Source of the DNA: DATCIH01 sp036507955
GTDB lineage: Bacteria > Bacillota > Clostridia > Clostridiales > Clostridiaceae
NCBI GenBank assembly: GCA_036507955.1
Contig: DATCIH010000078.1
Span: 45,334 to 109,333 of the forward strand
Direction: 5' to 3'
DNA length: 64,000 bases
Positions 8,370-16,288 of the stretch are shown here, piece by piece; the first letter of the stretch is position 1; the number at the start of each line of letters is the position of its first letter. The notes below the pieces were generated by a model. It had not been told where the DNA came from. It did no database searches and worked only from the letters and a program-made list of their open reading frames with translations. The position numbers and the translations under genes were made by a program.

Positions 8370-9446
8370 ATGTCAAGAACAATTATACCTTTTGGCCCAC
8401 AACATCCAGTGCTTCCAGAACCTATACAATTAAAACTAGTTATGGAAGACGAGAAGGTTATAGAAGCATTACCAGCAATAGGCTACGTTCATAGAGGACT
8501 AGAAAAACTTGCTGAATTAAAAGACTTTCAACAAAGCGTTTATATAGTAGAAAGAGTATGTGGAATATGTAGTTTCATGCACTCCATGGCTTATGTTAGG
8601 GGTATAGAAGACTTAATGGGTATTCAAATCCCTGAAAGAGCAGAATATATTCGAGTTATATTTGCTGAGATAGGAAGACTTCAAAGTCATATGCTTTGGC
8701 TAGGCTTATTTGCAGATGCCTTTGGCTTTGAGAGCCTATTTATGGAAACATGGAAATACAGAGAAAAGATTCTTGACCTTTTAGAAATGACAACTGGTAA
8801 CAGAGTAATAATTTCAGCTAATAAAGTTGGCGGTGTAAGCAAAGATTTTACAGATGAACATATTAAAATAATATTATCCACAGTTACTGAACTCGAAAAA
8901 GAACTGAACCTAGTTAAAAATACATTTTTAAATAATTACACCGTAAAGCAAAGAACTGTTGGTGTAGGTATCCTAACAAAGAAAGAAGCACAAGATCTTT
9001 GTGTTGTTGGTCCTGTAGCAAGAGCTAGTGGAATAGATTATGATTTAAGAAATACAGGCTATAGTGCTTACAAAAATTTAGATTTCAAAACTATAGTAAG
9101 AACTGATGGAGATTCCTATGCTAGAACTGTTGTAAGAATCGAAGAAATGTTTCAATCCTTTGACTTAATAAGGCAAGCTATAAGCAAGCTTCCTACGGGA
9201 GATATATTAACTCCTTTTAAAGGTTTCCCAAAAGGAGAGGCAGTTTCAAGAATAGAACAACCAAGAGGAGAAGCTATATACTATATAAAGGGAAATGGTA
9301 CAAAGAATCTTCAACGATTAAAGATAAGGACTCCTACCTTTGCTAATATTCCTGCACTGCTTAAGATGTTACCTGGTTCTAATCTGCAAGATGTTCCAGT
9401 GCTAGTTTTAACAATTGATCCTTGTATAAGCTGTACAGAAAGATAG
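8370..9446 (+). CDS. echE: Ech hydrogenase large (NiFe catalytic) subunit EchE
   Basis: The 358-residue catalytic subunit. Both NiFe-binding pairs are intact: RVCGICSFMHS near residue 64 and DPCISC at the end. The protein stops at the arginine right after the last motif (CTER). It therefore has no C-terminal extension to be cleaved during maturation, as known for some group 4 enzymes such as EchE and CooH. The N-terminal GPQHP motif is also present. The ATG at 8370 follows AAAGGAGAG. The hyp maturation genes are not in this window and must lie elsewhere. Confidence 0.93.
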   Translation: MSRTIIPFGPQHPVLPEPIQLKLVMEDEKVIEALPAIGYVHRGLEKLAELKDFQQSVYIVERVCGICSFMHSMAYVRGIEDLMGIQIPERAEYIRVIFAEIGRLQSHMLWLGLFADAFGFESLFMETWKYREKILDLLEMTTGNRVIISANKVGGVSKDFTDEHIKIILSTVTELEKELNLVKNTFLNNYTVKQRTVGVGILTKKEAQDLCVVGPVARASGIDYDLRNTGYSAYKNLDFKTIVRTDGDSYARTVVRIEEMFQSFDLIRQAISKLPTGDILTPFKGFPKGEAVSRIEQPRGEAIYYIKGNGTKNLQRLKIRTPTFANIPALLKMLPGSNLQDVPVLVLTIDPCISCTER

Positions 9447-9460
9447 GAGGTAAAATTCAA

Positions 9461-9823
9461 ATGGCAAATATGTTACAATTAATTATGAGTAATATAACTC
9501 ATAAACCACAAACAAGACTTTATCCTATAACTGAAAGAATCCCTTATGAGAGATCCCGGGGACAAATTGAAATGGATGATACTAATTGCATATATTGTAA
9601 GATTTGTGCAAACAAGTGTCCTGCTGATGCAATTACAGTTGATAGAGATAAAAAAATATGGACCCTAGAGGCCCATAGATGCATTATTTGCAACGAGTGC
9701 GTTGCAGTATGTCCTAAGAAATGCATCACTATGAAAAGTCAAAGACGAACAGCAGGACCACAAAATGTTACAGTTACCCATGTAAAAGAGGTAATTGCTA
9801 AAGAAGCAGCTAAAACAGAATAA
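9461..9823 (+). CDS. echF: Ech hydrogenase ferredoxin-like subunit EchF
   Basis: A 120-residue protein with two [4Fe-4S] motifs, CIYCKICANKCP and CIICNECVAVCPKKC, which pass electrons from ferredoxin to EchC. I chose ATG 9461, ten bases after AGGAGG (9445-9450); the longer reading from TTG 9422 would overlap echE and has no ribosome site. This is the last gene of the operon. A strong terminator follows 23 bases later. Confidence 0.92.
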   Translation: MANMLQLIMSNITHKPQTRLYPITERIPYERSRGQIEMDDTNCIYCKICANKCPADAITVDRDKKIWTLEAHRCIICNECVAVCPKKCITMKSQRRTAGPQNVTVTHVKEVIAKEAAKTE

Positions 9824-9845
9824 AAGCATAATCAAACTCGATCAT

Positions 9846-9875
9846 AAAAAACAAGCCAATAAGGCTTGTTTTTTT
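9846..9875 (+). terminator. Rho-independent terminator of the ech operon
   Basis: A perfect 12-base stem (9846-9857 with 9863-9874) encloses a five-base loop. The GC-rich core is ACAAGCC/GGCTTGT and it runs directly into a T tract. It lies 23 bases after the echF stop. Confidence 0.9.
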
Positions 9876-9968
9876 GTATTTAATTTTATATTAATGTCAA
9901 TAATAGGTATAGGGAGTCATAACAATTGATTATTGTTATGCAGGATAATGAATATAGGAGGTTTATAT

Positions 9969-11246
9969 ATGAAAAGAAAATTAATTACTTTTTTAGAACT
10001 TACTCTTTGCTTGATAGGATTATATATAACTATACAATATAGAAATGAATTAGTTCTATTTTGTACAGGCTTATTCCTTACATTTTTAGGCATTTATTAT
10101 ATGTACCGTTCATCTAAAATTAAAAACATCATAAAAGCAAACTTAAGTTTATTTTTCCTCTTTACTAAAGGATTAGGTGGAGAGAAAGCTACTTTCAATT
10201 CAAATAACAAATTGTTAGAATACTCAAAATGGTTAGATACTAGTAAATTCACTATATATAACAACTTCTATCTTAAATATAATAATAAAGACTATCTTAT
10301 GGATACACTAATTATTGGACAGACTATAATATTTAACATATTAACAAAAGATTATTCAGAGAATATTGTAATTGATGAAGAAGGAAATTGGATTTCCTAT
10401 TATAATGACAACAAAAGCGGTATTGAGAATCCTATAAGTCATGTTAAAATTAATCATAAAATAATCGGAGATATAACTGAAACCAAGATACCTATTATTG
10501 ATGTACTGGTTATAACTAATGACAAATGTATAATAGAGGGCAAAAAAAATAGCAGTATTAATATAATAAAAGTAGATTCAATCTTAGAATACATTGAAAA
10601 CTATTCTTATAATTCTGGTTTACTTTATACAAATGATGAGATCCCTAGCTTTATACAGCTACTTGAAAATAAAATAATAACTATTCCGGACAAAAATACT
10701 GAAAGTAAGCTTCTTGGAAAATTAAATAAATTAAAAGGATTACCCACTTTAGTTTTTGTAATGGTAATTATAACTTTCTTTACCAGCTTTTTTATATGGA
10801 ATGTGTCAAAGGCTAAACCCATTACTAATATTGCGGAAAAATATGATGGAACTTCAGCCGCATATAAGGATTCCTCTATCATTCTTCTTAGTAACTGCGA
10901 TGAGAAAATTTTAAAAGATAAGGTTACTATAACAATAAATTCTATTAATAAGACATCTGTTTCCGTAACCTTAAAAGTAACCTTGCAAAATAATTATGAT
11001 AAGGATATACAATTATTTGGATCGGATAAGATTATGTTAACAGACGATCTTGATACTACCTATAAATTACAGCCTATGGATAGTAAAAATGTATACAATT
11101 CTATATCCCCTGGCTCAAGTGAAACAGTTGAAATGGTATTTCCTCCAATACTCAAAAAATATAAGTCCCTTACCTTGTCTGGAGAGCTTTGGACAATAGA
11201 TTTAGGTGTATTAGATACCACCTTTAAAATTCCTATAACATACTAG
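9969..11246 (+). CDS. Membrane protein with degenerate NERD-like domain
   Basis: A 425-residue protein of unknown function. Two hydrophobic helices lie at about 6-24 and 28-46. A cytoplasmic region at about 75-165 then has the layout of the nuclease-related NERD domain: an aspartate (D112) after a short strand, a following LTK (125-127) where active NERD proteins have E-x-K, and a W...NPI..HVK ending. A third helix (about 257-277) leads to an outer domain of about 145 residues that resembles the DUF4352-type beta sandwiches. I chose ATG 9969 because it follows TAGGAGG at 9956-9962; the in-frame ATG/TTG codons upstream do not. It is a single-gene unit between two terminators. The missing glutamate argues against nuclease activity. 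Confidence 0.6.
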   Translation: MKRKLITFLELTLCLIGLYITIQYRNELVLFCTGLFLTFLGIYYMYRSSKIKNIIKANLSLFFLFTKGLGGEKATFNSNNKLLEYSKWLDTSKFTIYNNFYLKYNNKDYLMDTLIIGQTIIFNILTKDYSENIVIDEEGNWISYYNDNKSGIENPISHVKINHKIIGDITETKIPIIDVLVITNDKCIIEGKKNSSINIIKVDSILEYIENYSYNSGLLYTNDEIPSFIQLLENKIITIPDKNTESKLLGKLNKLKGLPTLVFVMVIITFFTSFFIWNVSKAKPITNIAEKYDGTSAAYKDSSIILLSNCDEKILKDKVTITINSINKTSVSVTLKVTLQNNYDKDIQLFGSDKIMLTDDLDTTYKLQPMDSKNVYNSISPGSSETVEMVFPPILKKYKSLTLSGELWTIDLGVLDTTFKIPITY

Positions 11247-11255
11247 TAACTACTA

Positions 11256-11297
11256 AAAAGGGGATATAAAACAATAAATTGTTTTATATCCCCTTTT
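11256..11297. terminator. Bidirectional terminator
   Basis: A 19-base perfect stem (11256-11274 with 11279-11297) with a four-base loop. It begins with AAAAGGGG and ends with CCCCTTTT, so it has a T tract on each strand. It serves the NERD-like gene on the plus strand and the LacI-family gene on the minus strand. Confidence 0.9.
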
Positions 11298-11306
11298 AAT
11301 TCCATA

Positions 11307-12308
11307 TTATTTCTTTTTAACTGAATCACGTTCAATCAATTGATAAGGTAAGACATAATGTTCTTCCTCTAACTCTTTTTTATTTATCATTTTAATTAGC
11401 ATTCTCATCCCTACAGAACCCATATCATACATAGGTTGAGCTATGGTAGTAAGCTTTGGATAGAAGGTTGAGGCAGCATATATATCATCAAAGCCCATAA
11501 CACTTACGTCTTCAGGTACCTTTATACCTTTTTCCCTTAAAGAATTTATTACTCCCATTGCGATTTCATCACTAGCGCAAAACACTGCATCTACAGGACC
11601 TTTTGCCCATATAACACATATATCATTATACCCATTTATTGTCTTTAGTCCTGAGAACGCAGTTAAATTTTCATCAAAGTCTATAGAGTTTTTTTCTAAA
11701 GCCTTTTTATATCCATTTAACCGTAAAGAACTGGCGTTATATCCATCATTACTTCCACCAATAAAGGCTATTTTTTTGTTCCCTTTTTCTATTAAATATT
11801 CTACAGCTTCACAAGCAGCTTTTTCATTGTCTATACTGATGCTAGGTAATCTATCTTCCTTATCCCTTGCTTCTACAAGAACCATCTTCATTTCTAATTC
11901 CTTTATAAGCTCCATAGTCTCAGGCTCCAAGGAATTACTCATATATATAACTCCATCAACCATTTTTTCTTTAAGAACCTTCAAGTATTCTTGCTCTTTT
12001 TCTATATCTAAATCTGTATTACAAAGAATTATATTATAAGAATATATGTTAGCTACATCCTCTGCGCCTCTTACAATCTCAGGATATATCTGACTAGATA
12101 TATCTGGGATTACTATACCTATGGTACTTGTCTTTTGTGTTTTTAAACTTCTAGCAACAATATTAGGTCTATATCCTAATTTTTTGATAGCGCCCATAAC
12201 TTTCTTCTTTGTTTCTATGTTAACCACGTCAACTTCATTTAACACTCTAGAAACAGTAGCTATAGATACCCCTGCTTCCTTAGCAACATCTTTTATGGAT
12301 GCAACCAT
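11307..12308 (-). CDS. ccpA: LacI-family transcriptional regulator, CcpA-like
   Basis: A 333-residue regulator. The N-terminal helix-turn-helix (SIKDVAKEAGVSIATVSRVL) and the hinge region (RPNIVARSLKT) match clostridial catabolite control protein A closely. A periplasmic-binding-protein-like core follows (about 60-333). I chose ATG 12308, placed 9 bases after GCAGGAG; the in-frame TTG at 12317 touches that site. CcpA with phosphorylated HPr or Crh represses or activates carbon genes at cre sites. The gene stands alone, as ccpA often does in clostridia, with no sugar operon next to it, which favours a global role. Another LacI paralogue cannot be excluded. Confidence 0.75.
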   Translation of the reverse strand: MVASIKDVAKEAGVSIATVSRVLNEVDVVNIETKKKVMGAIKKLGYRPNIVARSLKTQKTSTIGIVIPDISSQIYPEIVRGAEDVANIYSYNIILCNTDLDIEKEQEYLKVLKEKMVDGVIYMSNSLEPETMELIKELEMKMVLVEARDKEDRLPSISIDNEKAACEAVEYLIEKGNKKIAFIGGSNDGYNASSLRLNGYKKALEKNSIDFDENLTAFSGLKTINGYNDICVIWAKGPVDAVFCASDEIAMGVINSLREKGIKVPEDVSVMGFDDIYAASTFYPKLTTIAQPMYDMGSVGMRMLIKMINKKELEEEHYVLPYQLIERDSVKKK

Positions 12309-12342
12309 AATAATCAACTCCTGCTTTAATATCTTTCTAATA

Positions 12343-12371
12343 ATTATACTTTTAAAACCTTTTTAATACAA
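12343..12371 (-). promoter_or_regulatory. Promoter of the CcpA-like gene
   Basis: On the minus strand: TTGTAT (12371-12366), 17 bases, TATAAT (12348-12343). An overlapping alternative upstream has TTGACA about 20 bases earlier with a weaker -10. The leader is about 30 bases. Confidence 0.45.
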
Positions 12372-12388
12372 GATTTTTGTTATTTATG

Positions 12389-13921
12389 TCAATTTATATC
12401 TTTGGGGTTATTGCTAAGAAAAGCTTTTTCCCAGTTTTCAACATAATCTCCAGTGGCCCATTGATCCATTATTACACCTTCACCCTTTCTAAGGTCTATT
12501 TCCTTTAAGGGATCCTTACCAATTACTCCATTACTTATTTTATATACTTTAATTTTAGTACTAGTAACTATAACTATAATATCTTTCCCTGGAGAAGAAA
12601 AAGCATCAATAGCTTCAGGTATACTATCCTTTATACCTCCCCAGGAGGGATATAAGTCATCATAGCCAATAAGCTCCTTTGGTGCAGGTAATGGGATATT
12701 AAAATCCACGTAAGAATAGTTATTATCGGTCTGAGCTTTTTCAGTTAATCTGCTTTTTAATATCCAATGACCATTACATCTTTCCACTCCCCAATTATCC
12801 TCATCTGGTCCATCTGAATAAACATTTTTACCTTTAGAAGAATCTTTTAAGCTACTTATACTTTCCTGAAATACCTTTAATCCATTCCCAGCTAAAATTT
12901 CAGTTAGTTTAATAGGGTTACTAAATAAAAGACTGTTTATAGAAACAACCTGTAGCTTACTACTTTTAGAGTTTTCACCATTTTGATAAATTCCCTCATT
13001 ATATAAATCAAAGGAAACATAATCATTGCCTACAAAATTTATAGTTTTGCTGGAAGTTTCATAAATAGTTGGTTTATCTGACCAATTATTAACATTGGCT
13101 TTATCAACAGGTTGAGCACTCACAGAATCCCATATATTATTAGTACCCATAATCTGCCTTTTGCTATTAATAGTCCAAAATCCATTTTGTCTTGGTAAAA
13201 GTATATAATTCAATTCTTGAGTTTCACTATTTATCAGCTTATCCTTATAGCTAATATAGATAGTCCTATATACAGGCTCTTCTAGCTTAGAACTAGCATC
13301 CTTCCTATAGCTTTTTAAGGAAAGTAGCAACGCTGAATTAATAACTTTCTTTTTGCTTTCTACTCCCCCTGAGTTGGCAGTTGAAGCTTTATCTTCATTG
13401 ATAAATAAATTATCTATTTTTTCCAGTGTATAAAAGGTATTATCCATGTTTAAAATAAGCTCTTTCGATCCAACTAAGGCGAACTCATAAAAGTAGTTAT
13501 TCCCAGTTGATATTGATATAAGTTGAATTTTCTCTTGAGAAATCTTTAATAGATCTGGCATTATATGATAATTATATATGAAGTACTCATTAGTATTTAC
13601 AGTACGTACTTTATATTTAGGATTTATATATTTGTTATCACCAAATATTACTTTCTTTGAAGAAAAGGATACCTTAAGATTAATTAAAGAATTCGTGTTA
13701 CTAGAGCCATTAATATTTGCAGGATTAGCCAAGGAGCCTGTTATCTTCCATGTTCCTTCTATTGGTATATCATTATTTACAGGTTTAGCAACTGTATTTG
13801 AGGAATTTAAAATGATGTTATTGCAACCGGAAAAAAGCAATGTTAATATCAACATCGCTAAAAAAAGGCTATTTACTTTAAGTATTTTCCCATTACATAT
13901 TTTACTTCTTTTTCTTATCAT
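12389..13921 (-). CDS. Lipoprotein of unknown function
   Basis: A 510-residue predicted lipoprotein. The signal sequence ends in the lipobox LFSGC near residue 35. The body has no domain I recognise; the C-terminal third reads like beta strands of a propeller- or WD-like sensor region. I chose ATG 13921, preceded by CAGGGGAC; the in-frame TTG at 13960 would place the signal peptide inside the protein. It is the last gene of a run with a response regulator, a histidine kinase and a 29-residue peptide, and lies 14 bases after that peptide. It may be a target or an input of the two-component system; this is inferred from position only. Confidence 0.6.
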   Translation of the reverse strand: MIRKRSKICNGKILKVNSLFLAMLILTLLFSGCNNIILNSSNTVAKPVNNDIPIEGTWKITGSLANPANINGSSNTNSLINLKVSFSSKKVIFGDNKYINPKYKVRTVNTNEYFIYNYHIMPDLLKISQEKIQLISISTGNNYFYEFALVGSKELILNMDNTFYTLEKIDNLFINEDKASTANSGGVESKKKVINSALLLSLKSYRKDASSKLEEPVYRTIYISYKDKLINSETQELNYILLPRQNGFWTINSKRQIMGTNNIWDSVSAQPVDKANVNNWSDKPTIYETSSKTINFVGNDYVSFDLYNEGIYQNGENSKSSKLQVVSINSLLFSNPIKLTEILAGNGLKVFQESISSLKDSSKGKNVYSDGPDEDNWGVERCNGHWILKSRLTEKAQTDNNYSYVDFNIPLPAPKELIGYDDLYPSWGGIKDSIPEAIDAFSSPGKDIIVIVTSTKIKVYKISNGVIGKDPLKEIDLRKGEGVIMDQWATGDYVENWEKAFLSNNPKDIN

Positions 13922-13935
13922 TTTAAGTCCCCTGT

Positions 13936-14025
13936 TTAAATATGGACATTTAAAAAACAAAATGCCACTATTATGAAGGATAATATAATACTAAATTTAA
14001 TTTTAAATTTCCTTAGTTCCTCCAT
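13936..14025 (-). CDS. Small single-span membrane peptide (29 residues)
   Basis: A short reading frame starting at ATG 14025, ten bases after a TAGGAG ribosome site. It begins with a charged MEELRKFKIK stretch and continues with about 17 hydrophobic residues to a short tail. This is the layout of a single-pass membrane peptide with a positive inside end. It lies in the 194-base gap between the histidine kinase and the lipoprotein, on the same strand, and 14 bases before the lipoprotein start. It is too short for usual gene callers. It could act as a regulator of the adjacent kinase or simply couple translation; there is no homology evidence. Confidence 0.45.
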   Translation of the reverse strand: MEELRKFKIKFSIILSFIIVAFCFLNVHI

Positions 14026-14115
14026 TTGTAATCATCTCCTATAATAATATCTATTAGTTCATTATTATTTTACAATTTATATCAAAGAAGATGGTTACAT
14101 TTTGGATAATAATGT

Positions 14116-15510
14116 TTACAAAATAGTTACAGGCAACATTATTGTTACTCTAGTTCCTGAATTCTCTTCACTTTCGATATTTAATACACCATAATGAAGA
14201 TTAACTATTTCATCACAAATAGATAACCCAATACCACTATTTGAATTACTTCCTTTGCCCTTATAGAACTTTTCTTTGACTTTTGGCAAATCCTCTTTTG
14301 ATATGCCAGTACCTGTATCAGAAATTATTATATTTACAAAGTCCTCATTTAATGTTAATTTGATTTTTACTTTTCCTCCCTCTGGTGTAAAATTAAAGGC
14401 ATTATCAATTATATTAATAAGTACTTGTTTAATTCGATTTTCATCTAAACTTAATATAGGTATATCCTGCTCTTTTTCAAAATCAAGAATTATTTTTGAT
14501 CTCTCTGCTCTTGGCATCATCTGGGTTATTACCTTACTTACGCAATCCTTTAAATCTACTCCATTCAATTTTAAACTTATCTTTCCTGAAGATAGCTTGG
14601 AAAAATCCAATAAATCTTCAACTAAAAGTGTAAGTCTTTCACTTTCTTTTTCTATTATAGATACAGCTTCACGAACATTACTACTTACCTCTCCTATATT
14701 ACCAGAATTAATAGTTATAGCCCAACCTTTAATTGCAGTAAGAGGTGTTCTTAATTCATGGGATATAGAAGATATAAATTCGTTTTTTAATTTATCACTA
14801 TTTAAGATCTCTTCCGCCATATAATTAAGTGTATCAGTAAGCTTTCCAACCTCATCATCATACTTTTTAGGTATCTTTTTATTGAATCTACCCTTTGCCA
14901 TCTGCTCAGCAAATCTAGTAATCTGAATGATTGGTTCTATAATTGAGTTTGATAAAAAAATACTTATTACTCCAATAACTACTATCACTAGTAATCCTAA
15001 TAAAATAAGCACAGTAGATATATTAAAAAGATTTTCATTTACTTGCTTTAAGGAAGATACAAACCTAATAACCCCAACAGTGTTCTCTCCAGTCTTAAGT
15101 GGATATGACACAGAAAGCATAGGATTCGCATCATAATCTACATATCCCCTCCAGTAGCCTACATTGCCTTTAATTGCCTTTTTAAAATCACTGGTGCTTA
15201 TAGGCTTCTTGTGCAGAACTCCTAGTGAATCCAAAAGTACATTCCCGCTGGGATCCATTATTTGAACTTGGGCTAAGGTGTTTTTCCAAAACAGATCTGA
15301 ATTGTTTTGTATATTATCTGATAAACTTTGGGAAGAGAAATAATTAGTATATAAATTACTGGAGGTTTTTATCTCATTATATAGGATTTCCTCAACATTA
15401 GAATAATAATAATGTTTAATCCCTGATATAAGTAAAAGGTCAATTATTAGTACCGCTACAAAAACAATTAGTAGATAACTTCCCACTAACCGTTGTCTTA
15501 TACCCTTCAA
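14116..15510 (-). CDS. Sensor histidine kinase
   Basis: A 464-residue membrane kinase. A first helix (about 10-32), an extracellular sensor region of about 135 residues, a second helix (about 165-190), HAMP, HisKA with the H-box FISSISHELRTPLTAIKGW, then the HATPase domain with DNAFNFT (N box), DTGTGIS (G1) and GIGLSIC (G2). I chose TTG 15510, which lies one base after the response regulator stop and nine bases after GGAGGG; the longer frame from TTG 15537 has no ribosome site. It phosphorylates the partner regulator encoded just upstream. The signal is unknown. Confidence 0.88.
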   Translation of the reverse strand: MKGIRQRLVGSYLLIVFVAVLIIDLLLISGIKHYYYSNVEEILYNEIKTSSNLYTNYFSSQSLSDNIQNNSDLFWKNTLAQVQIMDPSGNVLLDSLGVLHKKPISTSDFKKAIKGNVGYWRGYVDYDANPMLSVSYPLKTGENTVGVIRFVSSLKQVNENLFNISTVLILLGLLVIVVIGVISIFLSNSIIEPIIQITRFAEQMAKGRFNKKIPKKYDDEVGKLTDTLNYMAEEILNSDKLKNEFISSISHELRTPLTAIKGWAITINSGNIGEVSSNVREAVSIIEKESERLTLLVEDLLDFSKLSSGKISLKLNGVDLKDCVSKVITQMMPRAERSKIILDFEKEQDIPILSLDENRIKQVLINIIDNAFNFTPEGGKVKIKLTLNEDFVNIIISDTGTGISKEDLPKVKEKFYKGKGSNSNSGIGLSICDEIVNLHYGVLNIESEENSGTRVTIMLPVTIL

Positions 15511-15511
15511 T

Positions 15512-16195
15512 TTAATCTTCCCTCCATCTATATCCAAAACCCCATACAGTTTCTATAAAAATAGGCTTTGACGATATTTGTTCAATTTTATTTCTGAGTC
15601 TTCTGATATTAACATCTACAATTTTAGGATCACCTATATAATTTTTGCCCCATATAACATTTAGAAGTTCATCCCTACTTAAAGCCTTTCCTGGATTTTT
15701 CATAAAAACCTTCATCAAAAGAAATTCTGTAGGGGTAAGATCTAATTCCTTACCATCTTTAAAAATTCTCTGAGCTGATATATCAAGCTTAAAGGGTGGA
15801 TTATATAAAAAAGCTTCTTCCTTGTCTGATTTTAATCTTCTTAATAAGGCCTTAGTTCTTGCAACTAACTCTAATGGGTTGAAGGGCTTAGTCATATAAT
15901 CATCTGCACCAAATTCAAGACCAATTATTTTATCCATATCTTGACTTTTAGCAGTTAACATTATAATTCCAATTTCTTTATGCTCCATTCTTACTATTTC
16001 GCAAACCTTGAACCCATCAATACCTGGTAACATAACATCTAAAATAACAATATCTGGAGGGTCAGCTTTAATTTTTTCTAAAGCTTCTTCTCCACTTTCC
16101 GCCTCTGATACGGAAAATTTATTAGCTACCATATTAATTTTTACAAAGGTCCTTATAGAGCTTTCATCTTCAACAATTAAAATTTTATTATTCAT
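15512..16195 (-). CDS. OmpR/PhoB-family response regulator
   Basis: A 227-residue regulator. The receiver domain has the phosphoacceptor in VILDVMLPGIDGF, the acidic pair DESS near the start and the conserved lysine in MTKPF. A winged-helix output domain occupies residues 130-227 (ending GFGYRWRED). ATG 16195 follows CAAGGAG. The kinase gene follows with one base between them. It resembles WalR/PhoP-type regulators in general form, but I cannot assign a specific regulon. Confidence 0.9.
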   Translation of the reverse strand: MNNKILIVEDESSIRTFVKINMVANKFSVSEAESGEEALEKIKADPPDIVILDVMLPGIDGFKVCEIVRMEHKEIGIIMLTAKSQDMDKIIGLEFGADDYMTKPFNPLELVARTKALLRRLKSDKEEAFLYNPPFKLDISAQRIFKDGKELDLTPTEFLLMKVFMKNPGKALSRDELLNVIWGKNYIGDPKIVDVNIRRLRNKIEQISSKPIFIETVWGFGYRWRED

Positions 16196-16239
16196 TATAC
16201 TCCTTGATCTCCCTCTCCCCTTAATGGGTAGGATACAGA

Positions 16240-16266
16240 AATGGCATACCTATTTGGTATGCCATT
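16240..16266 (-). terminator. Hairpin downstream of ileS
   Basis: An 11-base perfect stem (16240-16250 with 16256-16266, AATGGCATACC/GGTATGCCATT) with a five-base loop, 22 bases after the ileS stop. The T tract on the minus strand is weak, so some read-through into the response regulator gene is possible. Confidence 0.55.
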
Positions 16267-16288
16267 CACTAAATTATCTTAGTTAATT

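Noticed and set aside
9432..9446. Truncated hydrogenase large subunit
   Set aside because: Ending right after the final CxxCxxR is normal for some group 4 enzymes, so the gene is complete.
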